Below are positions 36,745-45,705 of a DNA stretch of 64,000 nt, piece after piece. Every line of letters starts with the position of its first letter. The stretch's first letter is position 1. Origin of the DNA: Flavobacterium sp. 123 (lineage in GTDB: Bacteria; Bacteroidota; Bacteroidia; Flavobacteriales; Flavobacteriaceae). Location of the stretch: positions 2,812,501 through 2,876,500 of the forward strand of contig NZ_RBXD01000001.1 of NCBI RefSeq assembly GCF_003634825.1, written 5' to 3'. Under the pieces are notes generated by a model, which was not told the origin of the DNA, did no database searches, and was given only the letters and a program-made list of their open reading frames with translations. The position numbers and the translations under genes were made by a program.

Positions 36745-36751
36745 AATGCTA

Positions 36752-37981
36752 TTAATGCCCTATTTGAATTTCATCATTAGGGGAATTTACAATAGTATTT
36801 TTAATTTTTATTTTTCCAATATTCAAAACTATAAAAGCAGCAATAGTTGTTACTGCAATTATAACTACAATAGGTGTCATAGAATCTTTTACAAAAACAC
36901 CCACTAAAAAAGAAGCAAATGCACCAAATCCTAATTGGATAGCTCCCATCAAAGCGGATGCGCTACCTGCATTTCTTGAAAAAGGAGCAAGGGTAAGTCC
37001 AGCCGTATTTGGATTTGATATTCCTAAACATGCTAAAAACAGAAATAACATAGCAATAGTTCCATACAATCCTAACATATCATTCATTGTTAACACTAAA
37101 AAAACAATAGCTATGATAGATTGACTTAAGAATGCGCCATATATCATTTTTTCACTAGAAAATTTCCTTAAAAGCAATGAATTGAGTTGGCTAGCACCTA
37201 TAAAACTCAAAGACATAAACGCAAATATCCAACCATAGGATTTAGGATCAACCTTAAAGATGTCCATAAATAAAATAGGAGAAGCAGCAACATAAGTAAA
37301 CAATCCAGAAAAGGCTATGGATCCAGAAAAAGCATAAGTATAAAATTGAGGAACTTTTATTATGCTTATAAAATTAGTAATGATAGGTTTTGGTTTTAAT
37401 GAAATAGAAAGATTAGGTTCATAACTATTAGGAAGAAGCATTTGAGAGGCCAAAAGAATTATAATTCCCATAAACATCAATATAAAAAACACCGTATGCC
37501 ATCCATAATCTTCCGTGATATAGCCACCAATAGTTGGAGCTAACATTGGAGAAAGTCCAACAACTAACATTAATAATGAAAATACTTTTGGAATATCTTT
37601 TACAGGAAATAAATCTCGTACCATTGATACCGAAGCAACCGCTGCAGCACAACTTCCAACAGCTTGAATAAAACGCAATCCAATAAAAACATCAATATCT
37701 GTTACAAATGCACATTCTAAAGATGCCAATATATAGACTAACAAACCCCAAAACAAAGGCTTTTTTCTACCAAAACGATCTAATAATGGCCCGTATAATA
37801 ATTGTCCCGCAGAAATTCCTATAAAATAACTAGACAATGTCAACGAAACATTAGCAACTGAAGTATTCAAATCTTTAGCAATACCAGCAAAACCAGGTAA
37901 ATACATATCAATAGAAAACGGACCTAATGCCGTTAGTGAACCCAAAATCAAAATTAATTTAATGTATTTTCCTTTAGTCAT
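36752..37981 (-). CDS. Bcr/CflA-family drug efflux MFS transporter
   Basis: 409 residues, 12 hydrophobic helices. Family signatures are LTALGPFSIDMYLPGF at the start, GQLLYGPLLDRFGRKKPLFWG (motif A, partial) and GLSPMLAPTIGGYI (antiporter motif C). It exports small drugs or metabolites by proton antiport. It is convergent with NDH-2, leaving only 7 bases between the stops. Confidence 0.93.
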   Translation of the reverse strand: MTKGKYIKLILILGSLTALGPFSIDMYLPGFAGIAKDLNTSVANVSLTLSSYFIGISAGQLLYGPLLDRFGRKKPLFWGLLVYILASLECAFVTDIDVFIGLRFIQAVGSCAAAVASVSMVRDLFPVKDIPKVFSLLMLVVGLSPMLAPTIGGYITEDYGWHTVFFILMFMGIIILLASQMLLPNSYEPNLSISLKPKPIITNFISIIKVPQFYTYAFSGSIAFSGLFTYVAASPILFMDIFKVDPKSYGWIFAFMSLSFIGASQLNSLLLRKFSSEKMIYGAFLSQSIIAIVFLVLTMNDMLGLYGTIAMLFLFLACLGISNPNTAGLTLAPFSRNAGSASALMGAIQLGFGAFASFLVGVFVKDSMTPIVVIIAVTTIAAFIVLNIGKIKIKNTIVNSPNDEIQIGH

Positions 37982-38000
37982 TGTGTAGAATTACTTTTGG

Positions 38001-38029
38001 CAAAGGTAAATATTTAAAATACGAATCAA
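38001..38029 (-). promoter_or_regulatory. Promoter of the Bcr/CflA gene
   Basis: On the minus strand, TTG (complement of 38027-38029), 18 bases, then TACCTTTG (complement of 38001-38008). This is a full match to the Bacteroidota consensus, with the start codon 19 bases downstream. Confidence 0.65.
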
Positions 38030-38153
38030 AATTTATCATTAAATCTGATACATTTGATAGTGTTTGCAATGTCATTTTATGCACTATAATTTATATTATG
38101 TAAAATAGAATATCCAACAAACCAAAGAAATAGACTTAATTATATTTATAACT

Positions 38154-38185
38154 AAAAAGCATCACCTATTTAAAGATGATGCTTT
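38154..38185 (-). terminator. Terminator of the DUF2911 gene
   Basis: AAAGCATCA (38156-38164) pairs with TGATGCTTT (38177-38185). Read on the minus strand, the second arm ends in TTTTT. It lies just downstream of the DUF2911 stop. Confidence 0.75.
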
Positions 38186-38204
38186 GTTTAAACTTAAATA
38201 AAAA

Positions 38205-38711
38205 TTATTTCACAGAGAATGAAATATTCCAATTATCCCAACTTAAAGCAATATCATTCGGATTAATAGTATATACTAATTTTTCAACTCTTGAATCAGA
38301 AATATTCTGTTTAACAATAACTCTAAGCTGATCTTTTTTGTCATTATACTTATAAGCGCCCCATTGTTTAGCATCATTGTTGAAAATAAGCACACATTGA
38401 TTTTCATTTGGAATAATAAAAAAAGAATATTTACCAGCGGGTAATTTCATTCCTTCGATTGTTAATTCCTTATCTGTTTCAAAAGTTGTTGCTTCATTTG
38501 CACCAGCACGCCAAACTTCATTAAAAGGAACTAATTTTCCCCAAATTTGTCTACCTTTAACAGATGGACTACCGTATTTGATAGTAATTAAAGCATCATT
38601 AATTTTTCCGCTTGCAATCTCTGCTGAACTTAATGGTTTATCTTGTGCATTTGCAAAAGTTACCATAAATAATGTCAGAATCAATACCTGTATTTTTTTT
38701 TGTAATCCCAT
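38205..38711 (-). CDS. DUF2911 secreted protein
   Basis: 168 residues with a Sec signal (VLILTLFMVTFANAQ). The body matches DUF2911: ITIKYGSPSVKGRQIWG, VPFNEVWRAGANEATTFET and KLPAGKYSFFIIP. It is common in Bacteroidota, probably periplasmic or surface, with unknown function. Single gene with its own terminator. Confidence 0.9.
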   Translation of the reverse strand: MGLQKKIQVLILTLFMVTFANAQDKPLSSAEIASGKINDALITIKYGSPSVKGRQIWGKLVPFNEVWRAGANEATTFETDKELTIEGMKLPAGKYSFFIIPNENQCVLIFNNDAKQWGAYKYNDKKDQLRVIVKQNISDSRVEKLVYTINPNDIALSWDNWNISFSVK

Positions 38712-38895
38712 GGTTTTAAATGTTTTATTTTAAGCAATAAATATAAAATAACCGAATTAAATTTCCCGAAATTATCCTTGATTTTAAGAAAAAATTAAGT
38801 TTTTATATAAATAACAATTTTCACTTCCATAGCATTTTATTGTCAGTGTTTATTTTATTATTTTTACATTCAATACATAATCATTTATCAAATCT

Positions 38896-40815
38896 ATGAA
38901 CACAATTGCGGAACACATTGCTGATTTTTTAAAAGAATACCAGCCCTTTGATAATTTAACTTTTCAAGAGTTGTCAGAAATAGCGTCAAATATTCGCGTT
39001 GTGAACTTAGAAAAACATAAAACTTTATTCCAAATTGATGATTCTCTTCACGATAGCTTTTATGTTGTAGCTTCTGGAGTTATCAATTTATCTGTAATTG
39101 CAGATGCCGAAGAAACACTTTTGAACAAATGTCATGAAGGCGATATCTTTGGATTACGACCGTTTTTTGCAAAAAACAATTACATGATGACAGCCAAAGC
39201 TCGTGAAGAAAGTATTGTTTATGCGATTCCTATTGCAACTTTCAGACCTTTTGTTGCTAATAATTCAGAGGTTTTAGATTTTTTATTAGAGAGTTTTGCT
39301 TCTAATTCAAATAATTATAAAGACAAAGAAAATTTACGTGGAAAACTGATTTCAGATAATGTTTTCTATTCTGATCAACAATCAGAAATGCAATATTTTC
39401 AATCCTTATCCTACAACAAAGCGCCACTTACAACCACAACAAATAACATTGTTTCGGAAGTAGCACAAGTTATGACTAACAATTTAGTCAATAGCATTAT
39501 TATCATCGAAAACGACATGCCCATTGGTATTGTTACACATACGGATATGTGTACAAAAATTGCTACTGGACGTTTTCCGATATCCGCTACAATAGATAAA
39601 ATCATGTCTTCACCAGTATTAACGGTTGTTGAAAATGTTTCTTTAGCGGAAGCTCAATTGTTGATGATTAAAAATAACGTAACCCATTTGTGTGTAACAG
39701 CAGACGGAACGAATAAATCAATGGTAAAAGGAATTATTTCTGAACACGATTTGATTGTGGCTCAAGCTAGTAATCCTGGGGTTTTAATAAAAGAAATTAA
39801 ACGCTCACAAACAGCAAAAGATCTGAAAGAAGTTCGAGACCGATTGACTGATCTTATTCAAAATTCGATTCATAAAAATATACCGCTTTCACATGTTAAT
39901 AATATTGCAAGCGAAGTAAATCTTGCCATAATAAAACGTTCTGTAGAACTATCCATTTTAGATTTAGGCTCTCCTCCTGCCCGTTTTGCTTGGTTAAGCA
40001 TTGGTAGTCAAGGAAGAAAAGAACAATTATTATTGACCGATCAAGATAGCATTTTAATATTTGAAGATGTAACTCCAGAAAAGTATAGAGAAGTAAAAGA
40101 TTATTTCCTAAAACTAGGTAGAAGAACTACTGTAACCCTTGAAAAAGTTGGATATACATTTTGTCCAAATGGTCATATGGGAAGCAATATGCTTTGGTGT
40201 AAATCATTGACAGACTGGACAAAACAATACAGTAGCTGGATGAATACTCCAGGTGAAAACAGCAATGATTTAAGTAGTATTTTCTTTGATTTTGAAATAG
40301 CTTTTGGCGAACCAAAAATTGAAGAAGCTATTGAAAATGTCATTTTTCAAAATGCAAAAAACAACGCTTTATTCTTTGATTTCTTAGGAAATGATGCACT
40401 TAGAAAAAATGCTCCTTTAAGCTTTTTCAAAAAATTCATCGTTGAGGAAGAAGAAGGACCTAATAAAAACAAATTTGATATAAAAACTCGTGCATTAATG
40501 CCGCTTATTGATGGAGCCCGTTTATTTGCTTTGAGTTTCAATATAAAAGGAGTTAACAATACTTACTTTAGATTCAAACAATTAGCAATTGTAGATCCTA
40601 AAAACGCTGAAATTTACTTGAATTGTGCGGATGCTTTTTTAACCTTGTCAAAATTCAGAACCATAGAAGGAATGAAAAACGACGATTCAGGTCAGTATAT
40701 TAATTTAAATGAACTAACTAAAATAGAACGTGAAAAGCTGAAAAATGCTTTTGCTCCAATGAGAGAATTAGAAGAATTAATTAAAAGCAAGTTTCAACTC
40801 ACTCAATTTTCTTAA
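38896..40815 (+). CDS. cNMP-binding / CBS / DUF294 nucleotidyltransferase-like signalling protein
   Basis: 639 residues. In order: a cyclic-nucleotide-binding-like beta roll (about 15-140, DSFYVVASGVINL, GDIFGLRPFF), two CBS domains (about 175-300), a DUF294 nucleotidyltransferase fold (WLSIGSQGRKEQLLLTDQDS), and the helical DUF294_C domain. The same architecture occurs widely in bacteria next to a DnaQ-type exonuclease, as here, where the next ATG is 1 base after this stop. A regulatory role sensing adenine nucleotides is likely. Confidence 0.9.
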   Translation: MNTIAEHIADFLKEYQPFDNLTFQELSEIASNIRVVNLEKHKTLFQIDDSLHDSFYVVASGVINLSVIADAEETLLNKCHEGDIFGLRPFFAKNNYMMTAKAREESIVYAIPIATFRPFVANNSEVLDFLLESFASNSNNYKDKENLRGKLISDNVFYSDQQSEMQYFQSLSYNKAPLTTTTNNIVSEVAQVMTNNLVNSIIIIENDMPIGIVTHTDMCTKIATGRFPISATIDKIMSSPVLTVVENVSLAEAQLLMIKNNVTHLCVTADGTNKSMVKGIISEHDLIVAQASNPGVLIKEIKRSQTAKDLKEVRDRLTDLIQNSIHKNIPLSHVNNIASEVNLAIIKRSVELSILDLGSPPARFAWLSIGSQGRKEQLLLTDQDSILIFEDVTPEKYREVKDYFLKLGRRTTVTLEKVGYTFCPNGHMGSNMLWCKSLTDWTKQYSSWMNTPGENSNDLSSIFFDFEIAFGEPKIEEAIENVIFQNAKNNALFFDFLGNDALRKNAPLSFFKKFIVEEEEGPNKNKFDIKTRALMPLIDGARLFALSFNIKGVNNTYFRFKQLAIVDPKNAEIYLNCADAFLTLSKFRTIEGMKNDDSGQYINLNELTKIEREKLKNAFAPMRELEELIKSKFQLTQFS

Positions 40816-40816
40816 T

Positions 40817-41413
40817 ATGCTAGACTGGCTGAAAAACATCAATAAAGAATACCCTGAATTTTGGAAAAACTATCTTTCTAAATTCGAAAAAAAGTCCAAT
40901 CGATTTGTTATTATTTCTACCGAAACATCTGGAATGAATCCTGTCAAAGATGTGATTTTATCCATAGGATCTTTTGCAGTAATTGACAATAGTATCTTCA
41001 TTGGAGATAGTTTTGAAGCGGTATTATTACAATACAAGTTTCTGCATGATAATGGACTTTCAAATGAGTTTATTGTTGAAAGCAAGATGAAAAAACTAGT
41101 TGAACCTGAGGCGATTATGTCACTAATCGATTATATCGGAAATGCAACTTTAGTAGGTCACCATGTTGATTTTGATGTAGAAATGATTAATGCATCATTA
41201 GAAAAATTAGGTTGTGGAAGATTAAAAAATGAGGCTTTAGATATTGATGTAATGTATAGAAAATTACATGATATTACTGATAAACAATTTTCACTTGATG
41301 AATTGTGTACCATCTATAAAACACCAAAAAGCGACCGTAATTCATCTTCAGAAGATGCTTATAAAATTGCATTACTGTTCTTGAAATTAAAATCTAGATT
41401 AGGCATTAAATAG
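40817..41413 (+). CDS. DnaQ-like exonuclease-fold protein with altered active site
   Basis: 198 residues of the DEDDh 3'-5' exonuclease fold. The ExoI motif reads STETSG, so the first metal Asp is replaced by Ser34 while Glu36 remains. The ExoII motif GHHVDFD keeps Asp120. The ExoIII region NSSSEDAY keeps Asp180 but has Asn175 where the general-base His should be. Two of five catalytic positions are therefore changed and the protein may bind rather than cut nucleic acid. It is coupled to the CBS/DUF294 gene and overlaps the convergent PPTase gene by 8 bases. Confidence 0.85.
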   Translation: MLDWLKNINKEYPEFWKNYLSKFEKKSNRFVIISTETSGMNPVKDVILSIGSFAVIDNSIFIGDSFEAVLLQYKFLHDNGLSNEFIVESKMKKLVEPEAIMSLIDYIGNATLVGHHVDFDVEMINASLEKLGCGRLKNEALDIDVMYRKLHDITDKQFSLDELCTIYKTPKSDRNSSSEDAYKIALLFLKLKSRLGIK

Positions 41414-41891
41414 TAATTCCTTTCCAAAATTCACCGTGATGACTTATGGAAACTGGTTTTAGAGCTTTAGAAGACCCATCCATTACAAACGGAATTCCAT
41501 CTATTTTTATGATTTTAGTTTCAAAACTTAAGGGTTTTATTTGAGCAAAATATTCTTTTTTAGCAACTGCTATTGTGTGAATTTGATTATTATTAAATGA
41601 GGTTTGAGTATAAACTTCTCTTCCTTTTAGAACAACATTTCCTCTATTAGATTCGTCAAAAACACATTCTATTTCTAAAGGAAAATACCCTCTAATCCCT
41701 GTTTCTCGATTGTATATTTTATAGGCCGCTTCCTTCTTACTCCATAAATTCCAAACCATCAACTCTTGGTCATCAGAAAGAAAAATTATTTCTTGCTCTT
41801 TTTTAGTAAAAATTTTAGCTAAAAATCGAGACCGTTGCCAATTGCTCTCAATTTTAGCCAAAGCTAAATCTACTACATCATTACCAATCAT
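41406..41891 (-). CDS. 4'-phosphopantetheinyl transferase
   Basis: 161 residues. Family motifs are GNDVVDL near the N-terminus (metal Asp5) and WSKKEAAYK (metal Glu and Lys). It loads phosphopantetheine on acyl carrier proteins. Its ATG overlaps the ACP stop in an ATGA (41888-41891), so it is almost certainly dedicated to the ACP of this polyketide cluster. It resembles the compact AcpS-like size class rather than Sfp. Confidence 0.88.
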   Translation of the reverse strand: MIGNDVVDLALAKIESNWQRSRFLAKIFTKKEQEIIFLSDDQELMVWNLWSKKEAAYKIYNRETGIRGYFPLEIECVFDESNRGNVVLKGREVYTQTSFNNNQIHTIAVAKKEYFAQIKPLSFETKIIKIDGIPFVMDGSSKALKPVSISHHGEFWKGITI

Positions 41892-42142
41892 TTTTTAGAC
41901 AGTTTTGCTTCTATAACTTCAATCGTTGCCTTTAAATTGAGCATTTTTTCCATAGATTGATTGTCAATTTCTATATTGAATATTTCTTCTACATCAAGTA
42001 TGATATCTACTAAATTAGCTGAATTTATCTTTAAATCATTGATAAAATCGGTACTCTCGGTGAGATTTTCAAATGCATTTTGATCTTGCACATACGGTTT
42101 AACTATTTCTTTTAGTTTCGCAATTACTTCTATTTTATTCAT
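41888..42142 (-). CDS. Acyl carrier protein of the polyketide cluster
   Basis: 84 residues. The attachment site is Ser41 in NDLKINSANLVDI, where the usual Asp before Ser is Asn40. The surrounding helix (VDIILDVEEIFNIEI) is typical ACP. It should carry the growing fatty or ketide chain made by the neighbouring KAS and dehydratase. Confidence 0.88.
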   Translation of the reverse strand: MNKIEVIAKLKEIVKPYVQDQNAFENLTESTDFINDLKINSANLVDIILDVEEIFNIEIDNQSMEKMLNLKATIEVIEAKLSKK

Positions 42143-42176
42143 AATGAATTTTATTTCTAATTTATTTGGAAATTTT

Positions 42177-43451
42177 TTACTCTGAAAACCTTTTAAAAAT
42201 TACGCAACTATTTACATCTCCAAACCCAAAACTGGCTTTTGCAATTATATTCAACTCTTTTTCAATCAGCTTTTGAGGAATCTTGGAAGCATCAATTAAA
42301 GCGGTTATTTCAGGGTTAATATCTTCACAATTAATATTTGGAAAAACAAATCCGTGATACAATTGCAAAACCGAAGCCACGCTTTCGACACTTCCAGCGC
42401 CTGACAAACAATGACCTACTAATGATTTCAAAGAATTAATATAAGGAAAATCAACCCCACTTCTTCCTAAAGCCACAGTCCAATTTTCAATTTCTAAACT
42501 GTCTTTTGATGTCGCTGTTAAATGCCCATTGATAGCATCAATATCGTTTGGATTTATTCCTGCATTTTCAATGGCACTTTTAATGCATTTTTGCACCGCT
42601 ATAGGATTTGGAGCAGTCATAGTTCCTAAACCCCGCTGTCCTCCGGAATTAATATTTCCTCCTAAAACTTCAGCATAAATTGTAGCTCCACGTTCTAATG
42701 CAGTTTCTAAATCTTCTAGTAACAAAGCTCCTGCTCCACTTCCTGGAACAAATCCTGAAGCCATTGCCGACATTGGTCTTGAACCCTTTTCGGGTGAGTC
42801 ATTATGCTTAAAAGTACACACTCTCATAGCATCGAATCCTCCCCAAATATAAGGTCCAGAATCACTCGTACTTCCCGCTAAAATACGTTTTGCTTGCCCT
42901 GATTTGATTCTTTCATATCCCATCAAAATACTTTCAGCACCTGTAGTACAAGCGGAGGAATTTGTAGTAACTTGGTTTCCCAGCCCTATTTTCCCTCCTA
43001 AATAAGCACTTACACCACTATTCATGGTCTGCGCAACCGCTGTGCTTCCTAGTTTACGAGTTTGAAAATCATCAATTTTATATATACTTTCTCTAAATTT
43101 ATCTATACCCGAAGTTCCTGTTCCAAAAATAGTTCCGCTATCCCAATCTGGTTCATCACTAATTGACATCGATAACCCCGCATGGAGCCATGCATCAATT
43201 CCTGCAATAACACCATATAAAATTCCCGAGGAGTTAAAATTTTTCAATTCTAATTCTGAAAAATAGCGCAATGCTAACTCTGGAGTTATTTCAGGTTTTC
43301 CTGCTATTTGACATGAAAACTGCAATCTTTCTAATTCCAAGTCGTGTTTAATTCCTGAAATTCCGTTTTTTATGGCATGAGTAAAATTATCAAGTCCTAC
43401 CCCGTTTGGAGCAACGACACCAAGACCTGTTACAACTACTCTTTTATTCAT
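42177..43451 (-). CDS. Beta-ketoacyl-ACP synthase (KAS II-like)
   Basis: 424 residues, thiolase fold. The catalytic triad is Cys168 (NSSACTTGAES), His310 (INGHLTATSKDS) and His347 (LVGHCLSGAGS). The start VVVTGLGVVAPNGVG and FVPGSGAGALLLED are typical. It performs decarboxylative chain elongation. Placed between ACP and dehydratase, it is a dedicated elongating enzyme for the cluster. Confidence 0.92.
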   Translation of the reverse strand: MNKRVVVTGLGVVAPNGVGLDNFTHAIKNGISGIKHDLELERLQFSCQIAGKPEITPELALRYFSELELKNFNSSGILYGVIAGIDAWLHAGLSMSISDEPDWDSGTIFGTGTSGIDKFRESIYKIDDFQTRKLGSTAVAQTMNSGVSAYLGGKIGLGNQVTTNSSACTTGAESILMGYERIKSGQAKRILAGSTSDSGPYIWGGFDAMRVCTFKHNDSPEKGSRPMSAMASGFVPGSGAGALLLEDLETALERGATIYAEVLGGNINSGGQRGLGTMTAPNPIAVQKCIKSAIENAGINPNDIDAINGHLTATSKDSLEIENWTVALGRSGVDFPYINSLKSLVGHCLSGAGSVESVASVLQLYHGFVFPNINCEDINPEITALIDASKIPQKLIEKELNIIAKASFGFGDVNSCVIFKRFSE

Positions 43452-43486
43452 TTTACTATATAATTTCTATACTATTACGTTGAGAT

Positions 43487-43915
43487 TCAAACAATCATTC
43501 CTGCTATTGTACCACGACAAACTTCAATTCCGTCATTATTAAACATGGCCACTTTACATTTTAATTTACCAAATCTAAAATATATTTTTTGGGAAATCAC
43601 ATTTACTTTTTCATTTGGAAAAACAGGTTTTAAAAAATCTATTTCACTTGATGTTAAAGCAATTGAAGCTTCTTTGTTTAATTTATCATTTAATAAAAAT
43701 ATTCCTAAACAAACCAGTCCTATTTGCGCCATAACTTCAATTAAAATCACACCTGGAGTTACTGGATTATTTTTGAAATGCCCTTTGTAAAAATCAAGAT
43801 TTTTATCAAAAGTAAATGTCCCTTCAACTCCATTTTCATTAATACGAATGATTTCATCTACAAATAAAAATGGTTTAACATACGGTAATTTTGATACAAT
43901 TATTTCTTTTTCCAT
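43487..43915 (-). CDS. FabZ-like 3-hydroxyacyl-ACP dehydratase
   Basis: 142 residues, hotdog fold. The catalytic pair is His46 (YKGHFKNNPVTPGV) and Glu60 (ILIEVMAQ), as in FabZ/FabA-like enzymes. It removes water from 3-hydroxyacyl-ACP. It sits directly downstream of the type III synthase in the cluster. Confidence 0.88.
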   Translation of the reverse strand: MEKEIIVSKLPYVKPFLFVDEIIRINENGVEGTFTFDKNLDFYKGHFKNNPVTPGVILIEVMAQIGLVCLGIFLLNDKLNKEASIALTSSEIDFLKPVFPNEKVNVISQKIYFRFGKLKCKVAMFNNDGIEVCRGTIAGMIV

Positions 43916-43941
43916 GTTTGACTTTTATGAAATAATCATTT

Positions 43942-44994
43942 TTAAAATTCCAATAAAATACGTTGTGCCGAAAATCCGGGACCAAAACTAAGCATCAACC
44001 CTTTTTCTCCTTTTTTAGGCTTTTTATCCATAATCTGTTCTAAAACATATAAAACCGTAGCGCTTGACATATTACCGTACAAACGCAAAACCTCTTTTGT
44101 GTCATCTATATTTTTTCCTAATCCAAAAAACAAAGCTTCAACAGTTTGAATAATTTTTTTTCCGCCAGGATGAAAAATTAAATGATCAATATCTTCAATT
44201 TTTGAATTATTTTTTTCTAAGAAAGGGTGAATAATATCTGGAAAATGCGACGCAATTGTTTCGGGAACTTCAATATCTAATACCATTTGCAATCCAGAAT
44301 TAGTAAGCTTAAACCCCATCATGTGGATATTATCGTAAAAATGATACATGTCTTCAGCAAGAATCTCAGGACCTTCATCTTCTTCATGTGAAGAAAGTAA
44401 AACGCAGGCAGCTCCATCTCCAAAAATAGCCGCACTAACTATGTTCGCCATTGAAAAATCTTCCAGTTGAAATGTAGCCGTAGGACTTTCAACAGCAATT
44501 ACGGCAGCACGTTTTCCTGGATTGGCCTTCAAGAAATTTTTAGCATAAATTATCCCTGAAATTCCTGCAGCACAACCCATTTCAGTTACAGGAAGTCGCA
44601 CAATATCTTGGCGTAATTTTAATGAATTAATTAAATATGCATCTAATGATGGAATCATAATTCCTGTACAGCTTACGGTTATTATATAATCTAAATCTTC
44701 CGGATTCCAATTAGATTTTACCAATGCTTTTTGTAGCACTTTTGTACCTAATTCAATTACTTCACGAACATAAATTGAATTTCTCTCTTCAAAAGATGTT
44801 TTAGTAAAAACTTCGATTGGATCCATAATAGAATACCTTTTATCAACGGCTGCTCCTTCGAAAATTTTTTTTACTTTCTTGATAAATCGTTGGTCTTGCC
44901 CTACTAACCAAGTGTCTAAAAAAGGAATAATTTCATCAGTTGACCTAAAGTATTTTGGCAATTGTTTCGTAACCGTTTTAATTCTTACACTCAT
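43942..44994 (-). CDS. Type III polyketide synthase (chalcone-synthase-like)
   Basis: 350 residues from the ATG at 44994, chosen because it overlaps the methyltransferase stop as ATGA (44991-44994); an in-frame Met at 45012 would add 6 residues. The triad is Cys141 (EMGCAAGIS), His275 (IFHPGGKK) and Asn308 (YGNMSSATV). It condenses an acyl starter with several malonyl-CoA units and cyclises the chain to a resorcinol, phloroglucinol or pyrone. Adjacent methyltransferase and flavoprotein genes recall the Streptomyces srsABC phenolic-lipid set. Confidence 0.93.
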   Translation of the reverse strand: MSVRIKTVTKQLPKYFRSTDEIIPFLDTWLVGQDQRFIKKVKKIFEGAAVDKRYSIMDPIEVFTKTSFEERNSIYVREVIELGTKVLQKALVKSNWNPEDLDYIITVSCTGIMIPSLDAYLINSLKLRQDIVRLPVTEMGCAAGISGIIYAKNFLKANPGKRAAVIAVESPTATFQLEDFSMANIVSAAIFGDGAACVLLSSHEEDEGPEILAEDMYHFYDNIHMMGFKLTNSGLQMVLDIEVPETIASHFPDIIHPFLEKNNSKIEDIDHLIFHPGGKKIIQTVEALFFGLGKNIDDTKEVLRLYGNMSSATVLYVLEQIMDKKPKKGEKGLMLSFGPGFSAQRILLEF

Positions 44995-45704
44995 ATTTTT
45001 GAAATTATCCATTCATAACGGAATGCCCATCTCCATTTAATTCTGTAGTTTTTAAAATTCAATTTTTTAGAAAAATGGATTAATTCATTTCGTTTAAATC
45101 CTCTTAAAATCGAAATCAACCCATCTTCTCGGGACATTTTATTCAATCGAAAAACAATACATATTAGTTGAAATAACCGATATGCAATAGTGCTTCTATG
45201 CAAGTCATTAATAACTATTCCTATATTAGAATTTGCATTAAAGACGGTCAACAACTTATTAATTTCTTCTTCTTTAAAATGATGTAAAGTCAAAGTACAC
45301 AATACAATATCATATTTTAACTCAACAAAATGTTGACCAAAAATATCTTGGCATTTATAGGTTATATCAGGATAACATTTGGATAATTTTCGCGCATGAT
45401 TTATTGTAAAAGCATTTGCGTCAATTCCAATCAATTCAAATTTGTAATCGTTTTCCAATCCAAAATCAGATATAGTTCGCAACATATCACCATTTCCACA
45501 ACCAACATCTACTATTGTAATTTTTTGCGACTTCGAAATTGAGGTTAACAAACTTTGAACTCCTCGTAAAGTTAGCTTGTTTCCACCCAACAGCTGATTG
45601 ATTTTTGCTATTTTATCCAAGGCATCCCTTAAATCCTCACCTTCCAAAGTAAAATCGTCCATAATTTCAGGCTCATCAGATCTATATTTTGTATTTAAAG
45701 CCAT
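44991..45704 (-). CDS. Class I SAM-dependent methyltransferase
   Basis: 237 residues. Motif I VDVGCGNGDMLR is followed by LIGIDANAF and YDIVLCTLTLHHFKEEE. It probably methylates the product of the overlapping type III synthase, as SrsB does for alkylresorcinol. It is 1 base downstream of the flavoprotein gene and overlaps the synthase start by 4 bases. Confidence 0.9.
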   Translation of the reverse strand: MALNTKYRSDEPEIMDDFTLEGEDLRDALDKIAKINQLLGGNKLTLRGVQSLLTSISKSQKITIVDVGCGNGDMLRTISDFGLENDYKFELIGIDANAFTINHARKLSKCYPDITYKCQDIFGQHFVELKYDIVLCTLTLHHFKEEEINKLLTVFNANSNIGIVINDLHRSTIAYRLFQLICIVFRLNKMSREDGLISILRGFKRNELIHFSKKLNFKNYRIKWRWAFRYEWIISKI

Positions 45705-45705
45705 T

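Noticed and set aside
45000..45012. Upstream Met of the type III PKS
   Set aside because: The ATG at 44994 overlaps the methyltransferase stop as ATGA and begins at the conserved MSVRI; the longer start adds 6 unconserved residues.
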